A DNA stretch of 64,000 nucleotides from Candidatus Puniceispirillum sp. Lineage in GTDB: Bacteria; Pseudomonadota; Alphaproteobacteria; Puniceispirillales; Puniceispirillaceae. Positions 28,025 to 37,185 of the stretch are shown here, one piece after another (the stretch's first letter is position 1; the number at the start of each line of letters is the position of its first letter). The notes under the pieces are model-generated. The model saw only the letters and a list, made by a program, of their open reading frames with translations, searched no databases and had not been told where the DNA came from. The stretch lies in the NCBI GenBank assembly GCA_028383305.1, contig JAOEVD010000013.1, forward strand, positions 1 through 64,000, given 5' to 3'. The translations under genes were made by a program, and so were the position numbers.

Positions 28025-29101
28025 CTAATTGACCGGCTTTTCGATCATAAATTTCTTCATTTTCTCGATTAATGTGGTGCGACGCAGTTTTAGGGCGTCG
28101 GCTGCGTGGCTGATCATGCCATTTGATTTTTCAAGTGCGGCTTCAATCAAGACAATCTCAACATCCTGAAGATGCCGCCTGACATCAATTGTATCAAAAT
28201 AGGCAAACCAGTCTCGATAATGGCTTGGATGCGGCAATGGGGATCCGCTGTCATTGCCATGATCGGCACTACTCGCCTGATCAATATCAGCTGAGGCCGC
28301 CCATAGAGCATCTTGTTCTTCGGCAAGGTCGGGCGCGCGTAAACGCAGCAAATGGTCACGCACATGCTTTGCTTCTAATTTGCTTCCCGGAAATAACAGG
28401 CAGGCACGTTCAATCACATTGCGCAATTCGCGCACATTCCCGGGCCAAGGATAACGCATAAACTCCTGCAAGGCACTCTCGTCAAATTCTGGAAGAGGGC
28501 CATTATCATCCTGTTTCTTCATGACCTTTTTTAGGGCAGTTATGATCTGAGGGATATCAACCGCGCGTTCCACAAGGGCGGGTAATTTAATTGGGAAAAC
28601 ATTGATCCTATAAAATAGGTCAGCGCGAAATTTGCCAGCTTCGATATCGGCTTCGATATTTTGATGTGTTGCGCAAACAAGCCTCAGGTCAATCGGGATA
28701 TCCTTACCACCACCAACGCGCTGAATGGTACGGGTTTCAATCGCCCGCAATAGCTTTGCTTGAAGCGGCAATGGCATATCACCAATTTCATCGAGGAATA
28801 ATGTACCGCCTGAAGCCATCTCAAACCGGCCTTGGCGGGTTTTTTCAGCACCAGTAAAAGCCCCTTTTTCATAGCCAAACAATTCTGACTCCAGCAATTC
28901 TGCAGGAATGGCTGAACAATTGATCGAAATCAAATCGCCTTTTCTTGCCGAAAATTTGTGAATGCTGCGGGCGACAAGTTCTTTACCGGTTCCGGTTGCG
29001 CCAAGAACGAGAATGGTCGTCTTGGCTGGAGCCGCAATATCAATAAGCCGCCTTACATCACGCATTGCAGCGGATTGGCCAACCAGTTCGTTTTCACCCA
29101 C
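28025..29101 (-). CDS. Sigma-54 activator, AAA+ plus HTH, no receiver
   Basis: 358 residues beginning with a GTG almost at the AAA+ domain ([20 protein letters not shown]). Walker A is GATGTGKE, the sigma-54-contact loop is GAFTGAEK, Walker B region [13 protein letters not shown], and the sensor region [21 protein letters not shown] long linker of about 60 residues leads to a Fis-type helix-turn-helix at the end ([20 protein letters not shown]). There is no N-terminal regulatory domain, as in PspF. In this context it is probably the DNA-binding master activator of the flagellar sigma-54 genes, in the role of FleQ/FlrA. No sigma-54 site was seen before it. Confidence 0.85.
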   Translation of the reverse strand: MGENELVGQSAAMRDVRRLIDIAAPAKTTILVLGATGTGKELVARSIHKFSARKGDLISINCSAIPAELLESELFGYEKGAFTGAEKTRQGRFEMASGGTLFLDEIGDMPLPLQAKLLRAIETRTIQRVGGGKDIPIDLRLVCATHQNIEADIEAGKFRADLFYRINVFPIKLPALVERAVDIPQIITALKKVMKKQDDNGPLPEFDESALQEFMRYPWPGNVRELRNVIERACLLFPGSKLEAKHVRDHLLRLRAPDLAEEQDALWAASADIDQASSADHGNDSGSPLPHPSHYRDWFAYFDTIDVRRHLQDVEIVLIEAALEKSNGMISHAADALKLRRTTLIEKMKKFMIEKPVN

Positions 29102-29300
29102 AATATATACCCAACCAAAATTAGAATCTTAAACCAAGTCTTACAATCCACCCTAGACCAAAGCGTCAGAAATTTGAACAAAAAAGATCATCTTTCTGGT
29201 TTGTGTGTCAGAAAAATGTAATCCTTTTTCTAAACTGCGCTAGATAAAAAATTAAATAAAATTAGATAGATAGATATTTTTATTCTCTCTTGATACAACT

Positions 29301-29316
29301 TGGCTTGGATTTTGCC
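29301..29316 (+). promoter_or_regulatory. Sigma-54 promoter of the FlbD-like activator
   Basis: TGGCTTGGATTTTGCC has the right spacing; positions five and six depart from consensus. It is 38 bases before the ATG at 29354. A TTTCTG/CAGAAA inverted repeat with 10-base spacer lies at about 29193-29214 and could be an activator site. Confidence 0.62.
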
Positions 29317-29353
29317 TTTACTGATGGGCATGAGCAGTCGGGAGACATAAGAC

Positions 29354-30580
29354 ATGATTAAAGTTTGTATTGAGAGACATCTATTGCCTGTGGCGGATAT
29401 GCTGGTCGATATTTTCAAAATGCGGATGGCCGAAATTGACGTTCGCGAGGATGTCGCGGCCAATCCGGCAGGGAACTGTGTGACCGGTTCGGCAAATTCG
29501 AATGGTAAAATCCCGCAATGCTTTGATGTGTTCCTATGCAGCGCCGAGTTTGCCAAGACGAATGGCGGCACGTCTGGCATTGTTGATGTGGCACGAGGTA
29601 TGAAAGCCAAAAAATTAATGGTGATCGGGCACGATGAAAGCGATCAATTCTCTGTCTCGCATGAGATGAATGGCAAATTGATCAGGCTGTGCATGCCAAA
29701 ATCAGCGCAAACCACCCCTGCGGCGGCAAATTATAGCCTGCAAATGGCAGTGACGCTCTGTCTTGATAATGACCATGTTGCTGTTGCCGATACGAATAGC
29801 CGCCAATTAATGGCGCTGGCGAGCCGTGTTGCCGTAACCGATGTCACCGTGTTTATCAATGGCCCAACGGGAACGGGTAAAGAAGTTCTTGCCAAATTCA
29901 TCCATAATCAATCAAGCCGCAAGGACAAGGCCTTTGTCGCTGTCAATTGCGCCGCAATCCCGGAAAATATGCTTGAAGCGATTTTGTTTGGTCACGAAAA
30001 AGGCGCGTTTACGGGCGCATCAACAGCCAATAAGGGTATTTTTCGCGCTGCTGATGGCGGCACTTTGCTGCTTGATGAAATTTCTGAAATGCCATTATCA
30101 TTACAGGCAAAATTGCTGCGGGCACTGCAAGAGCGCAAGGTTACCCCACTTGGCAGCCAACGCGAGATTGATGTTGATGTTCGGGTAATTGCCACCACAA
30201 ACCGCGAGATGCTGTCTGAAATCAGCAATGGCAAATTCCGCGAAGATCTATTTTATCGGTTGAATGTTTTCCCGCTGACAACTCAGCATTTGGCGCATCG
30301 GACTGATGATATTATTCCGATCAGCAGTATCCTGCTTGCACGCCACAGCGTGGTTATTGATGATCTTCCGTCAATCGATGATGAAGCGGCAGATATTTTG
30401 CTGGCTTACAATTGGCCCGGGAATGTTCGCGAGCTGGAAAATGTTTTGCAGCGTGCCATCGTTCTGTCGTCTGGCGGCAAAATTATGGCTGGTGACATTA
30501 TGGTCGATGGCGCCATTCAAGAGCGGATTGTGAAAAGTATGACGACCGAAATGGCACTTTCAAAAAGCGCAAGCGCTTAA
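29354..30580 (+). CDS. flbD: FlbD-like sigma-54 activator lacking a DNA-binding domain
   Basis: 408 residues. Residues 1-140 are a receiver-sized domain without an obvious phospho-acceptor pattern (CFDVFLCSAEFAK replaces the usual acidic strand). The AAA+ domain is complete: GPTGTGKEVLAKFIHN, NCAAIPENMLEAILFGHEKG, GAFTGAS, GGTLLLDEISEMPLSLQAKL and [20 protein letters not shown]. After it only about 30 residues remain, ending KSASA, and no Fis helix-turn-helix is present. Caulobacter FlbD continues into one; Helicobacter FlgR is a known activator without it. It is followed by fliE after 17 bases and so heads the basal-body operon. Confidence 0.8.
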   Translation: MIKVCIERHLLPVADMLVDIFKMRMAEIDVREDVAANPAGNCVTGSANSNGKIPQCFDVFLCSAEFAKTNGGTSGIVDVARGMKAKKLMVIGHDESDQFSVSHEMNGKLIRLCMPKSAQTTPAAANYSLQMAVTLCLDNDHVAVADTNSRQLMALASRVAVTDVTVFINGPTGTGKEVLAKFIHNQSSRKDKAFVAVNCAAIPENMLEAILFGHEKGAFTGASTANKGIFRAADGGTLLLDEISEMPLSLQAKLLRALQERKVTPLGSQREIDVDVRVIATTNREMLSEISNGKFREDLFYRLNVFPLTTQHLAHRTDDIIPISSILLARHSVVIDDLPSIDDEAADILLAYNWPGNVRELENVLQRAIVLSSGGKIMAGDIMVDGAIQERIVKSMTTEMALSKSASA

Positions 30581-30589
30581 CCGGTTAAG
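30565..30589. promoter_or_regulatory. Overlapping inverted repeats between flbD-like gene and fliE
   Basis: AAGCGC-AA-GCGCTT is followed by and overlaps the perfect palindrome CTTAACCGGTTAAG. The first spans the last codons of the activator gene, the second its stop. They could be an mRNA fold that separates fliE translation from the upstream gene or a protein site. Confidence 0.4.
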
Positions 30590-30597
30590 AGGTAGAT

Positions 30598-30912
30598 ATG
30601 ACACAAATTAGTTCAATGAGTGGCCCAATTTCTTCGCTTCGCGCCCAGCTTCGCGCACAAGCTGATGCAGCCCTTGCCCCCGAAACCAACAAACCCGGTT
30701 TCACGGATCGCATGGGCAACGCGCTAAAAGAAGTGGCAAACGCCCAGAATGACGCCGCCAGCATGACCAAAGCCTATGAGCTTGGCACCGAAAACGACAT
30801 TTCAAAAGTTATGATCAGCCAGCAGGTCTCTAGCCTTGGGTTTCAGCTGACTTTGAATGTTCGGAACAAAATGCTCAGCGCCTACAAGGATATTATGAAT
30901 ATGCCCGTTTAG
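30598..30912 (+). CDS. fliE: MS-ring to rod adaptor FliE
   Basis: 104 residues, normal for FliE. It joins the MS ring FliF to the rod. Typical segments are FTDRMGNALKEVANAQNDAA and ISKVMISQQVSSLGFQLTLN, ending in VRNKMLSAYKDIMNMPV. An AGAGG ribosome site lies ahead of the ATG. It leads the fliE-F-G-H-I-J run. Confidence 0.95.
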   Translation: MTQISSMSGPISSLRAQLRAQADAALAPETNKPGFTDRMGNALKEVANAQNDAASMTKAYELGTENDISKVMISQQVSSLGFQLTLNVRNKMLSAYKDIMNMPV

Positions 30913-30979
30913 GCATCATCAAACCGTACTTAAAAATTGAAACTAAGAACCATTAATTAAAAGTTCAGGATATAAAGCT

Positions 30980-32698
30980 ATGGCCGACGCAGTTGTAAAT
31001 CAGAATAGTGAAATGGTTTCGAATGACTCAGGTGTTTTTCAACAAGCAGGGTCTCTCGTTTCACAAGTCAGGCGGATTTATAACCAGCCAGCATTTCAAC
31101 GGTCACTGCCAACTTTTGTTGCGTTGGCGGTGGCGGTAATTGGACTTGGAGCCTATCTTTGGATGCAGCAACCAATTCTAACGACGCTTTATGCGGGCCT
31201 TCCAGAAGCGGAAAAATCGCGCATTCTTGATGCGCTTCGCAATTCGGGGGTAAAGGTAAGGCTTGACCCTGTTACGGGTGACGTACTTGTACCATCTGAA
31301 AATTATCATAGTTCGCGGATGACATTGGCCGCTCAAGGCCTACCAGCGTCGGTCGCAACAGGTTATGATCAGCTGGACTCAATTCAAATGGGATCCAGTC
31401 GGTCGGTTGAGTCTGCTAGATTAAAACAATCTCAGGAAATGGAGCTTTCCAGATCGATCAGCGAGATCGATTTGGTTATAAGCGCAAGGGTGCATCTTGC
31501 CCTTCCTGATAAAGAGGTGTTTGTCCGCCAACAAGCCGCACCAACAGCGTCGGTCTTTTTGCAGCTTGCGCGTGGGCGTAGCCTCGGCCGTTCGCAGATC
31601 GACGCAATTCTGCATTTGGTGGCTGCATCGGTTCCAAGCCTATCAAAAGAAAATGTCTCAGTTGTCGATCAAAATGGTAATTTGCTGTCCCGTAGTAATG
31701 GCAGTGCTGAAGGCCGGTTATCAGACGATCAGCTTGAGCATCGAATCCGGTTAGAAGATATTTACCGCGGCCGAATTAAATCTTTGCTTGCGCCGATTGT
31801 GGGGGTTGGTAACATTAATGCCCAAATCAATTTGGACATTGATTATACACGTAGCGAAATTACTGAAGAAGTTGTTGATCCAGCGGGCAATGCGCTTCGA
31901 AGCGAACAAAACACATCAGATAAAACAATGGCAGCGCAAGCGAAGGGTATTCCTGGTGCGCTTGCCAACCAGCCACCTGAGGCGGCTAATCTACAAACGC
32001 AATCAACTGCAAACGGCGGTAATGAGGAGGTGCGGTCGCAATCTTCAAGTGAAGTAAAAAATTACGAGGTTAGCCGAACCGTCTCAAGCACGATGAAGCC
32101 AAACAATGTTATTCGAAAAATTAACGCAGCAGTCTTGGTACGTGAGCGTACTATCATGGATCCCGAGACCGGCCTGCCGACATCGGAGAAAATGACCGAA
32201 GGTGAATTGCTGCAGATTGAAAGGTTGGTTGCCGATGCTATTGGTATTGATAAAGAGCGTGGTGACAGCCTAACAGTGTCAAGTGCGCCTTTCATGAGTG
32301 AATTGTCTGAAGGTGTGAAGATTGAGTGGTTTGAAAAGCCTTATATGCGCTCGATCATCAATCAAGCAGGGTTTGTGCTAATACTCGCCATTGTCATTCT
32401 TGGTGTTGTTCGTCCGCTGCTGAACCGCATTTTGATCCCGATCCAAGTTCCAGGTTTTCAAGGTGTACCTGGTTCAGACGACGAGATTGATCTTGACCAA
32501 ATTGTAGTGGAAGAGGGCGAAAGTCTCGAAGACATTAAGGCGAAGCTGAAGCCGAAGAAGCAGGCAATTTCAGCGGAAATGTTGGACACAGCTAACACCT
32601 ATGATGATAAAGTTGCGGTAATACGTATGATTGTCTCTGACGAGGCGGGTCGTGTGTCCAACGTGTTCAAGTCAATGATGTCTCGCGACATTAGCTAA
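30980..32698 (+). CDS. fliF: MS-ring protein FliF
   Basis: 572 residues. FliF forms the inner-membrane ring on which the motor is built. Two membrane spans are visible: about 43-62 (LPTFVALAVAVIGLGAYLWM) and about 455-475 (AGFVLILAIVILGVVRPLL). Between them are the ring-building periplasmic domains with SARVHLALPDKEVFVRQQ and NAQINLDIDYTRSEITEEV. The cytoplasmic tail ends VSNVFKSMMSRDIS, the FliG-binding part. fliG follows after 33 bases. Confidence 0.96.
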   Translation: MADAVVNQNSEMVSNDSGVFQQAGSLVSQVRRIYNQPAFQRSLPTFVALAVAVIGLGAYLWMQQPILTTLYAGLPEAEKSRILDALRNSGVKVRLDPVTGDVLVPSENYHSSRMTLAAQGLPASVATGYDQLDSIQMGSSRSVESARLKQSQEMELSRSISEIDLVISARVHLALPDKEVFVRQQAAPTASVFLQLARGRSLGRSQIDAILHLVAASVPSLSKENVSVVDQNGNLLSRSNGSAEGRLSDDQLEHRIRLEDIYRGRIKSLLAPIVGVGNINAQINLDIDYTRSEITEEVVDPAGNALRSEQNTSDKTMAAQAKGIPGALANQPPEAANLQTQSTANGGNEEVRSQSSSEVKNYEVSRTVSSTMKPNNVIRKINAAVLVRERTIMDPETGLPTSEKMTEGELLQIERLVADAIGIDKERGDSLTVSSAPFMSELSEGVKIEWFEKPYMRSIINQAGFVLILAIVILGVVRPLLNRILIPIQVPGFQGVPGSDDEIDLDQIVVEEGESLEDIKAKLKPKKQAISAEMLDTANTYDDKVAVIRMIVSDEAGRVSNVFKSMMSRDIS

Positions 32699-32731
32699 TT
32701 GGCAAGACTACAAAAGTAAAAGGTGAATGAA

Positions 32732-33775
32732 ATGGCGGCTCCAGCAGAAGGCCAAGAACAGAAATCAGGGTCAGTTTTTGACAATCTGACTGGCACACAA
32801 AAATCAGCAATATTGATGATGTTGATTGGTGAGGATGAAGCTTCAGAAATTTTGCGTAATCTATCACCGCGTGAGGTTCAGCATCTTGGTACAGCAATGT
32901 ATTCGGTTCAAGGGCTTGATCAAGAAACCGTGAACCTTGTTCTTGACGAATTTCTGGCCATTATTAAGGCTCAAACGAGCCTTGGAATGGGCGCGGGCAA
33001 TTATATCCGCAATATTATGGTTAAAGCGCTTGGAGAAGACAAATCGCAGTCGGTCTTGAGTAGGATTGCGCCATCGGCAAGTGAACGCCCTATTGAGATC
33101 CTTGATTGGATGGATGCGCGTTCAATTGCTGAATTGATTGCTGACGAGCATCCACAGATTGTTGCGCTTGTTGTTTCCTATCTTGAGCCTGGCCTTGGAG
33201 CAGATGTACTTGGGCTTTTACCTGAAAATATTCAACCAGAAGTCATCCGTAGAATTGCAACTTTGAAAACAGTTGGTCCAGACGCAATTCGTGAACTTGA
33301 AGAAGTGATGCAACGTAAATTCAAAGCAAATACCTCACTCCGTGCAACGCAAGTTGGCGGTGTTGATGCGGCAGCGCGGATAATGAACTTTACGCAGCAG
33401 GCGATGGAAGGCCGTATCATGAAAGATATTGCTAAAGGCGATAAGGGTTTGATGCTAGCCATTCAAGAAAGCATGTTTGTTTTTGATACTTTGATCATGT
33501 CAGATGATAAATCATTGCAAACACTGCTGCGATCCGTCGATACTGAACTTTTGATTATGGCCTTAAAGGGCGCGGATGAGCCGCTTCAAGAGAAGTTGTT
33601 TTCTTGCATGTCAAAACGTGCGGCTGCCAATATAATGGATGAGATGGAAGCGCTTGGGCCAGTGCGCCTAACCGAAGTTCAAGCGGCACAAAAAGAAATC
33701 ATCAATGTTGCACGGCGCTTATCCGATGAGGGCAGTATTGTTCTTGCTGGTCGTGGTGGTGATGATTTTGTCTAG
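32732..33775 (+). CDS. fliG: Motor switch protein FliG
   Basis: 347 residues from the ATG at 32732, which has AGGTGA five bases upstream; a GTG at 32723 is in frame but less well placed. FliG carries the residues that contact the stator and sets rotation direction. It shows N-terminal LTGTQKSAILMMLIGEDEAS, middle-domain EHPQIVALVVSYLEP and C-terminal charged-ridge sequence around IMKDIAKGDKGLMLAIQESM and DDKSLQTLLRSVDTELL. Length and order of domains are standard. Confidence 0.96.
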   Translation: MAAPAEGQEQKSGSVFDNLTGTQKSAILMMLIGEDEASEILRNLSPREVQHLGTAMYSVQGLDQETVNLVLDEFLAIIKAQTSLGMGAGNYIRNIMVKALGEDKSQSVLSRIAPSASERPIEILDWMDARSIAELIADEHPQIVALVVSYLEPGLGADVLGLLPENIQPEVIRRIATLKTVGPDAIRELEEVMQRKFKANTSLRATQVGGVDAAARIMNFTQQAMEGRIMKDIAKGDKGLMLAIQESMFVFDTLIMSDDKSLQTLLRSVDTELLIMALKGADEPLQEKLFSCMSKRAAANIMDEMEALGPVRLTEVQAAQKEIINVARRLSDEGSIVLAGRGGDDFV

Positions 33776-33798
33776 GCTGGAAATAGAGTGTTCGTGAC

Positions 33799-35331
33799 AT
33801 GATCGAAGCGGTCAAAATGGATGTTGAAGGGCGAAGCAGTCCCCTTGCTGAAAACGAGGTTGCCCGCCTTCTTGGGGTATTGCAAAACGCCGAATTCAAA
33901 CGGTCCGAAACACGCAATGTTACCAAGGATAATAGATTCAAACCCCGCAGTCTGATGGAAATTGCAATTGAGGCGCAGCAGCGTGAAGCCGAAATTGAAG
34001 CGGTCAAACAAGCTGAGGAAGCACTTGCTGCCGCAAAGCGCGCCAGCGCATCGCCTGCTAACAAGGCGGAAGCGGACGATAATCTGAATTCAGATGATTT
34101 GAACTTGGCAGATACAAACTCTGCCAATTTAGAACCCGCAATAGGCAACAATGATGATGGGTTTTTGACGCCTGCCGATGCCGCCGAAGATGTGCGTGTG
34201 CAAACCGTATTAACTAACAGCCAGCCATCAACAACCATTGAAGCTTCTCAAAATGTTATGCCAGATATGGCATCTGATATGGGGTCAGATGATCATTCCC
34301 ATAATTTGAGTGATGGTTCGGTCGATCCGGCGCTTGCCAATGATGCACTTGCTAAAAACTCTAATGAAGATGAAATAGTGGTTGATGGTGAAAAGAGTGA
34401 AATCGCACCGGGCGAGCGGATTGCTGCTGATTTTGAAACGGTAAATGCGGCATTTGAACGTGGCAAAGCTGAAGGTATTGTTGCTGGACGCGAAGCAGGG
34501 ATTGCTGAAACTAAAGCCGCGGCAGATGCTTCGGCACAGGCTAATTTGGCCGATAAAATTGCCTCGTTTGAAGCGGCGCTTGCCGCGCTTACAAAGCCAC
34601 AGGCTTTGCAAGCAGAGGATCTGTCACGCTCAATACACGCCGCGATATTGAAGTTGGCAAGCCAGCGTGCTGGCCAACAGATTGAAGAAATGCCCAAAAA
34701 TTTCTTGGCGCGTATCGAAACACTGGTTGCCAGCATTGGCCAGAAAATGAACGCTGGAAGTGTGCATATAAATGCTGACGATTATACAGTCATGTTGCCA
34801 TATTTGGCTGATACTCATCATGATTTTGTTCCTGAGCCCGATCTAGTACGTGGTGACATCATACTAAAATTTGGGGGTGTTGAGTTGCATGACATTGCCG
34901 AAACCCGCCTTGGTGGGCAGTATGCCGAAACTTTGAAAAATATGGCAGAAGACTCGTTAGAGACTACAGATCTTGCAGCCAAGCCAACGACAGCAGAGGC
35001 AGAGCCAACGACGGCAGAGCCAACGACGGCAGAGCCAACGACGGCAGAGCCAACGACGGCAGAGCCAACGACGGCAGAGCTAACGACGGAAGAGCCAACG
35101 ATGGCAGAGCCAACGATGGCAGAGCTAACGACGGAAGAGCCAACGATGGCAGAGCCAACGACGGAAGAGACAACGACGGAAGAACTAACAAAGGCTGATA
35201 GCGCGTTCCAAATACGGGCGATGACAACGTTACGCCCGTTGGTGACAGATAATGCAGAATCTAATAAGTCCGCATTCGATAAGGGTCAAAAGGATCAGCC
35301 TCCCGTGCCATCGGACGATACATCATCATGA
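33799..35331 (+). CDS. fliH: FliH-type export regulator, enlarged and repeat-tailed
   Basis: 510 residues placed exactly between fliG and fliI, where FliH, the negative regulator and stalk partner of the FliI ATPase, belongs. FliH is usually 220-260 residues. Recognisable FliH-like sequence is at about 215-385: a GxxxG-like helical stretch (FERGKAEGIVAGREAGIAET) followed by the alpha/beta end (HAAILKLASQRAGQQIEEMP and ADDYTVMLPYLADTHHDFVP). The first 210 residues are acidic and probably disordered. Residues about 395-464 are TTAEP-type pentapeptide repeats. The stop overlaps the fliI start by four bases. Confidence 0.82.
   Translation: MIEAVKMDVEGRSSPLAENEVARLLGVLQNAEFKRSETRNVTKDNRFKPRSLMEIAIEAQQREAEIEAVKQAEEALAAAKRASASPANKAEADDNLNSDDLNLADTNSANLEPAIGNNDDGFLTPADAAEDVRVQTVLTNSQPSTTIEASQNVMPDMASDMGSDDHSHNLSDGSVDPALANDALAKNSNEDEIVVDGEKSEIAPGERIAADFETVNAAFERGKAEGIVAGREAGIAETKAAADASAQANLADKIASFEAALAALTKPQALQAEDLSRSIHAAILKLASQRAGQQIEEMPKNFLARIETLVASIGQKMNAGSVHINADDYTVMLPYLADTHHDFVPEPDLVRGDIILKFGGVELHDIAETRLGGQYAETLKNMAEDSLETTDLAAKPTTAEAEPTTAEPTTAEPTTAEPTTAEPTTAELTTEEPTMAEPTMAELTTEEPTMAEPTTEETTTEELTKADSAFQIRAMTTLRPLVTDNAESNKSAFDKGQKDQPPVPSDDTSS
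34983..35190 (+). repeat. 15-bp tandem repeat in fliH
   Basis: About 14 copies of a 15-base unit related to GCCAACGACGGCAGA, each encoding a variant of TTAEP (also TTAEL, TTEEP, TMAEP). Being a multiple of three, copy changes keep the frame. The later copies have diverged in an alternating pattern. Confidence 0.93.
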
Positions 35332-36665
35332 GTGCGTTAATGGAGCAATTGACAAGTGATATTGACGCACTTGATTTTGACAAGCCTATCCACCTGTCGG
35401 GCCGCGTTAGCCGGTTTGACGGCCATATTATCGAATGTAATGGTTTCCCCGCCACGATTGGCACGCTGTGTCAGGTTGATACCCAAAAGGGCGAAACAAC
35501 CAACGCCGAGGTGATCGGCTTTAAAGATAATAACAATCTTTTATCGGTTCATGACCATAATGCGCAAATTAGCGTTGGCGCCAAAGTTATGGTGAGTGAT
35601 GACGGCCATTCAATCAAGGTGGGACCAGAATTGCTCGGCCGCGCGATTGACGCGCTTGGCCATGCGCTTGATGAAGGGCCGCCAATGCACCTTGCTGATA
35701 ACTGGCCTTTGAATGGCAAAAAAACCAATCCACTTGCGCGTCGTCCGGTCGATAAGCAGCTTGATGTTGGTGTTCGAGTAATCAACAGTCTTTTGACTGT
35801 TGGCCAAGGCCAGCGTGTTGGTATAATTGCCGGATCGGGTGTTGGTAAATCGATACTTCTAGGGATGATGACGCGGTTTACCGAAGCTGATATTGTCGTC
35901 GTTGGTCTAATTGGTGAGCGTGCGCGTGAAGTGGCAAGTTTTGCCGCTGAAGTTCTGAATGGTGTATCCCGCGACCGGACGGTGATTGTGGCAGAACCGG
36001 CAGACCGTTCGCCGTTATTGCGAATACGCGGGGCAAATCGGGCAACTGCCATTGCCGAATATTTCCGATCAAAGGGTAAAAATGTTCTTTTGATCATGGA
36101 TTCGCTAACACGCGTTGCGCATGCGCGCCGCGAAATCGGGCTTGCGCTTGGTGAGCAGCCAACCTCAAAGGGCTATCCGCCATCGGTTGTGTCCATGATA
36201 CCTGCTTTGATCGAGCGAACCGGTACTGGCATTGGCAATGAAGGGTCGATTACCGGTTTCTATACGGTCTTGGCTGATGGTGATGATGCCAATGATCCGG
36301 TGGTTGATACCGCCCGCGCCATTCTTGATGGTCATATTTTGCTGTCGCGTGAACAAACACAAATGGGGATTTATCCGGCGGTGGATGTGCCATCTTCAGT
36401 AAGCCGGGTAATGAATGACATTGCTGGCCCAACACAGACTCAAGCGGCGCAATATTTCCGGCGTCTGGTCTCGCTTTATATGGAAAACCGCGATTTGATC
36501 TTGATGGGTGGCTATGCGCCCGGACAGGATCAAGACCTCGATCTTGCTGTTCAGCTATGGCCAAAATTAATGGCACATATTCAACAGCCCTTTGATCAAA
36601 GCGCATCCTATGCAGATAGTTTGAAAGCTCTGACTGATCTTTTTAGCCTGCAGGCTGGGCCATGA
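35328..36665 (+). CDS. fliI: Flagellar export ATPase FliI
   Basis: 445 residues, normal. FliI energises unfolding and delivery of export substrates and is related to the F1 beta subunit. Walker A is AGSGVGKSILLGMM (about 166-179), Walker B VLLIMDSLTRVAHARREIGL (about 252-271), and the family stretch PTSKGYPPSVVSMIPALIER is intact. It overlaps both neighbours by four bases (fliH before, fliJ after), so the three are translationally coupled. Confidence 0.96.
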   Translation: MSALMEQLTSDIDALDFDKPIHLSGRVSRFDGHIIECNGFPATIGTLCQVDTQKGETTNAEVIGFKDNNNLLSVHDHNAQISVGAKVMVSDDGHSIKVGPELLGRAIDALGHALDEGPPMHLADNWPLNGKKTNPLARRPVDKQLDVGVRVINSLLTVGQGQRVGIIAGSGVGKSILLGMMTRFTEADIVVVGLIGERAREVASFAAEVLNGVSRDRTVIVAEPADRSPLLRIRGANRATAIAEYFRSKGKNVLLIMDSLTRVAHARREIGLALGEQPTSKGYPPSVVSMIPALIERTGTGIGNEGSITGFYTVLADGDDANDPVVDTARAILDGHILLSREQTQMGIYPAVDVPSSVSRVMNDIAGPTQTQAAQYFRRLVSLYMENRDLILMGGYAPGQDQDLDLAVQLWPKLMAHIQQPFDQSASYADSLKALTDLFSLQAGP

Positions 36666-37081
36666 GCCGCCGAGCTTCAATTTTTGACCGGCTGGCGCTT
36701 AAAGAGCGCGTTGCTATTAACAAGCAAATGAAAAGCCTTGGTGCCTTGTCAACCGAGTTTCGGCAAATTGATAAAATGCGTGAAAAGCTTGAAGAAATGG
36801 CGCGTGATCAAACGCACAGTGATGGTGTGCAGAACGCAGGGTCACTCCGAGCGGCGGCGCAGTTAAATTTTCAAATTCGGGTTCAGCTTGACACTGCAAG
36901 TAATCGGTCTGAACATCTTGCTGAAGAATTGCGGAATATACGGCAAAGAATTGCCCAATCCGATCGCCGCCGTGAAAAATCGACCAACAAAGCCGATGCG
37001 CTTCGAGCAAAGGCGCAAAACGATCGCGATACAAAACGAGAAGATGATGAAGCGTCGCGACGGCGCAATCAGCCTCGGTAA
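36662..37081 (+). CDS. fliJ: FliJ-like export coiled-coil protein
   Basis: 139 residues, highly charged and helical with heptads throughout, for example RQIDKMREKLEEMARDQ and NRSEHLAEELRNIRQRIAQS. It begins inside the fliI stop. Position after fliI, size and coiled-coil character match FliJ, the central stalk of the export ATPase. The sequence itself is too variable to be certain. Confidence 0.75.
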   Translation: MSRRASIFDRLALKERVAINKQMKSLGALSTEFRQIDKMREKLEEMARDQTHSDGVQNAGSLRAAAQLNFQIRVQLDTASNRSEHLAEELRNIRQRIAQSDRRREKSTNKADALRAKAQNDRDTKREDDEASRRRNQPR

Positions 37082-37119
37082 AGCCCAGCTATCAAAAAAT
37101 CCAATTGGGACATCAGATA

Positions 37120-37135
37120 TGGCATTCGAATTGCA
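37120..37135 (+). promoter_or_regulatory. Sigma-54 promoter of fliK
   Basis: TGGCATTCGAATTGCA matches the -24/-12 element with correct spacing, in the 104-base gap before fliK. Transcription would begin near 37147, about 39 bases before the ATG. Confidence 0.75.
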
Positions 37136-37185
37136 TCACCTGTTTAATGGGTTGTAAACTGCTTTAATAAGTGGACTTTTTAAGA

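Noticed and set aside
34983-35190. CRISPR array
   Set aside because: Repeats are contiguous 15-bp coding units without spacers.
34964-35227. Leu-Pro-Ser repeat protein on the minus strand opposite fliH
   Set aside because: It is the antisense reading of the 15-bp repeat tract; fliH explains the region.
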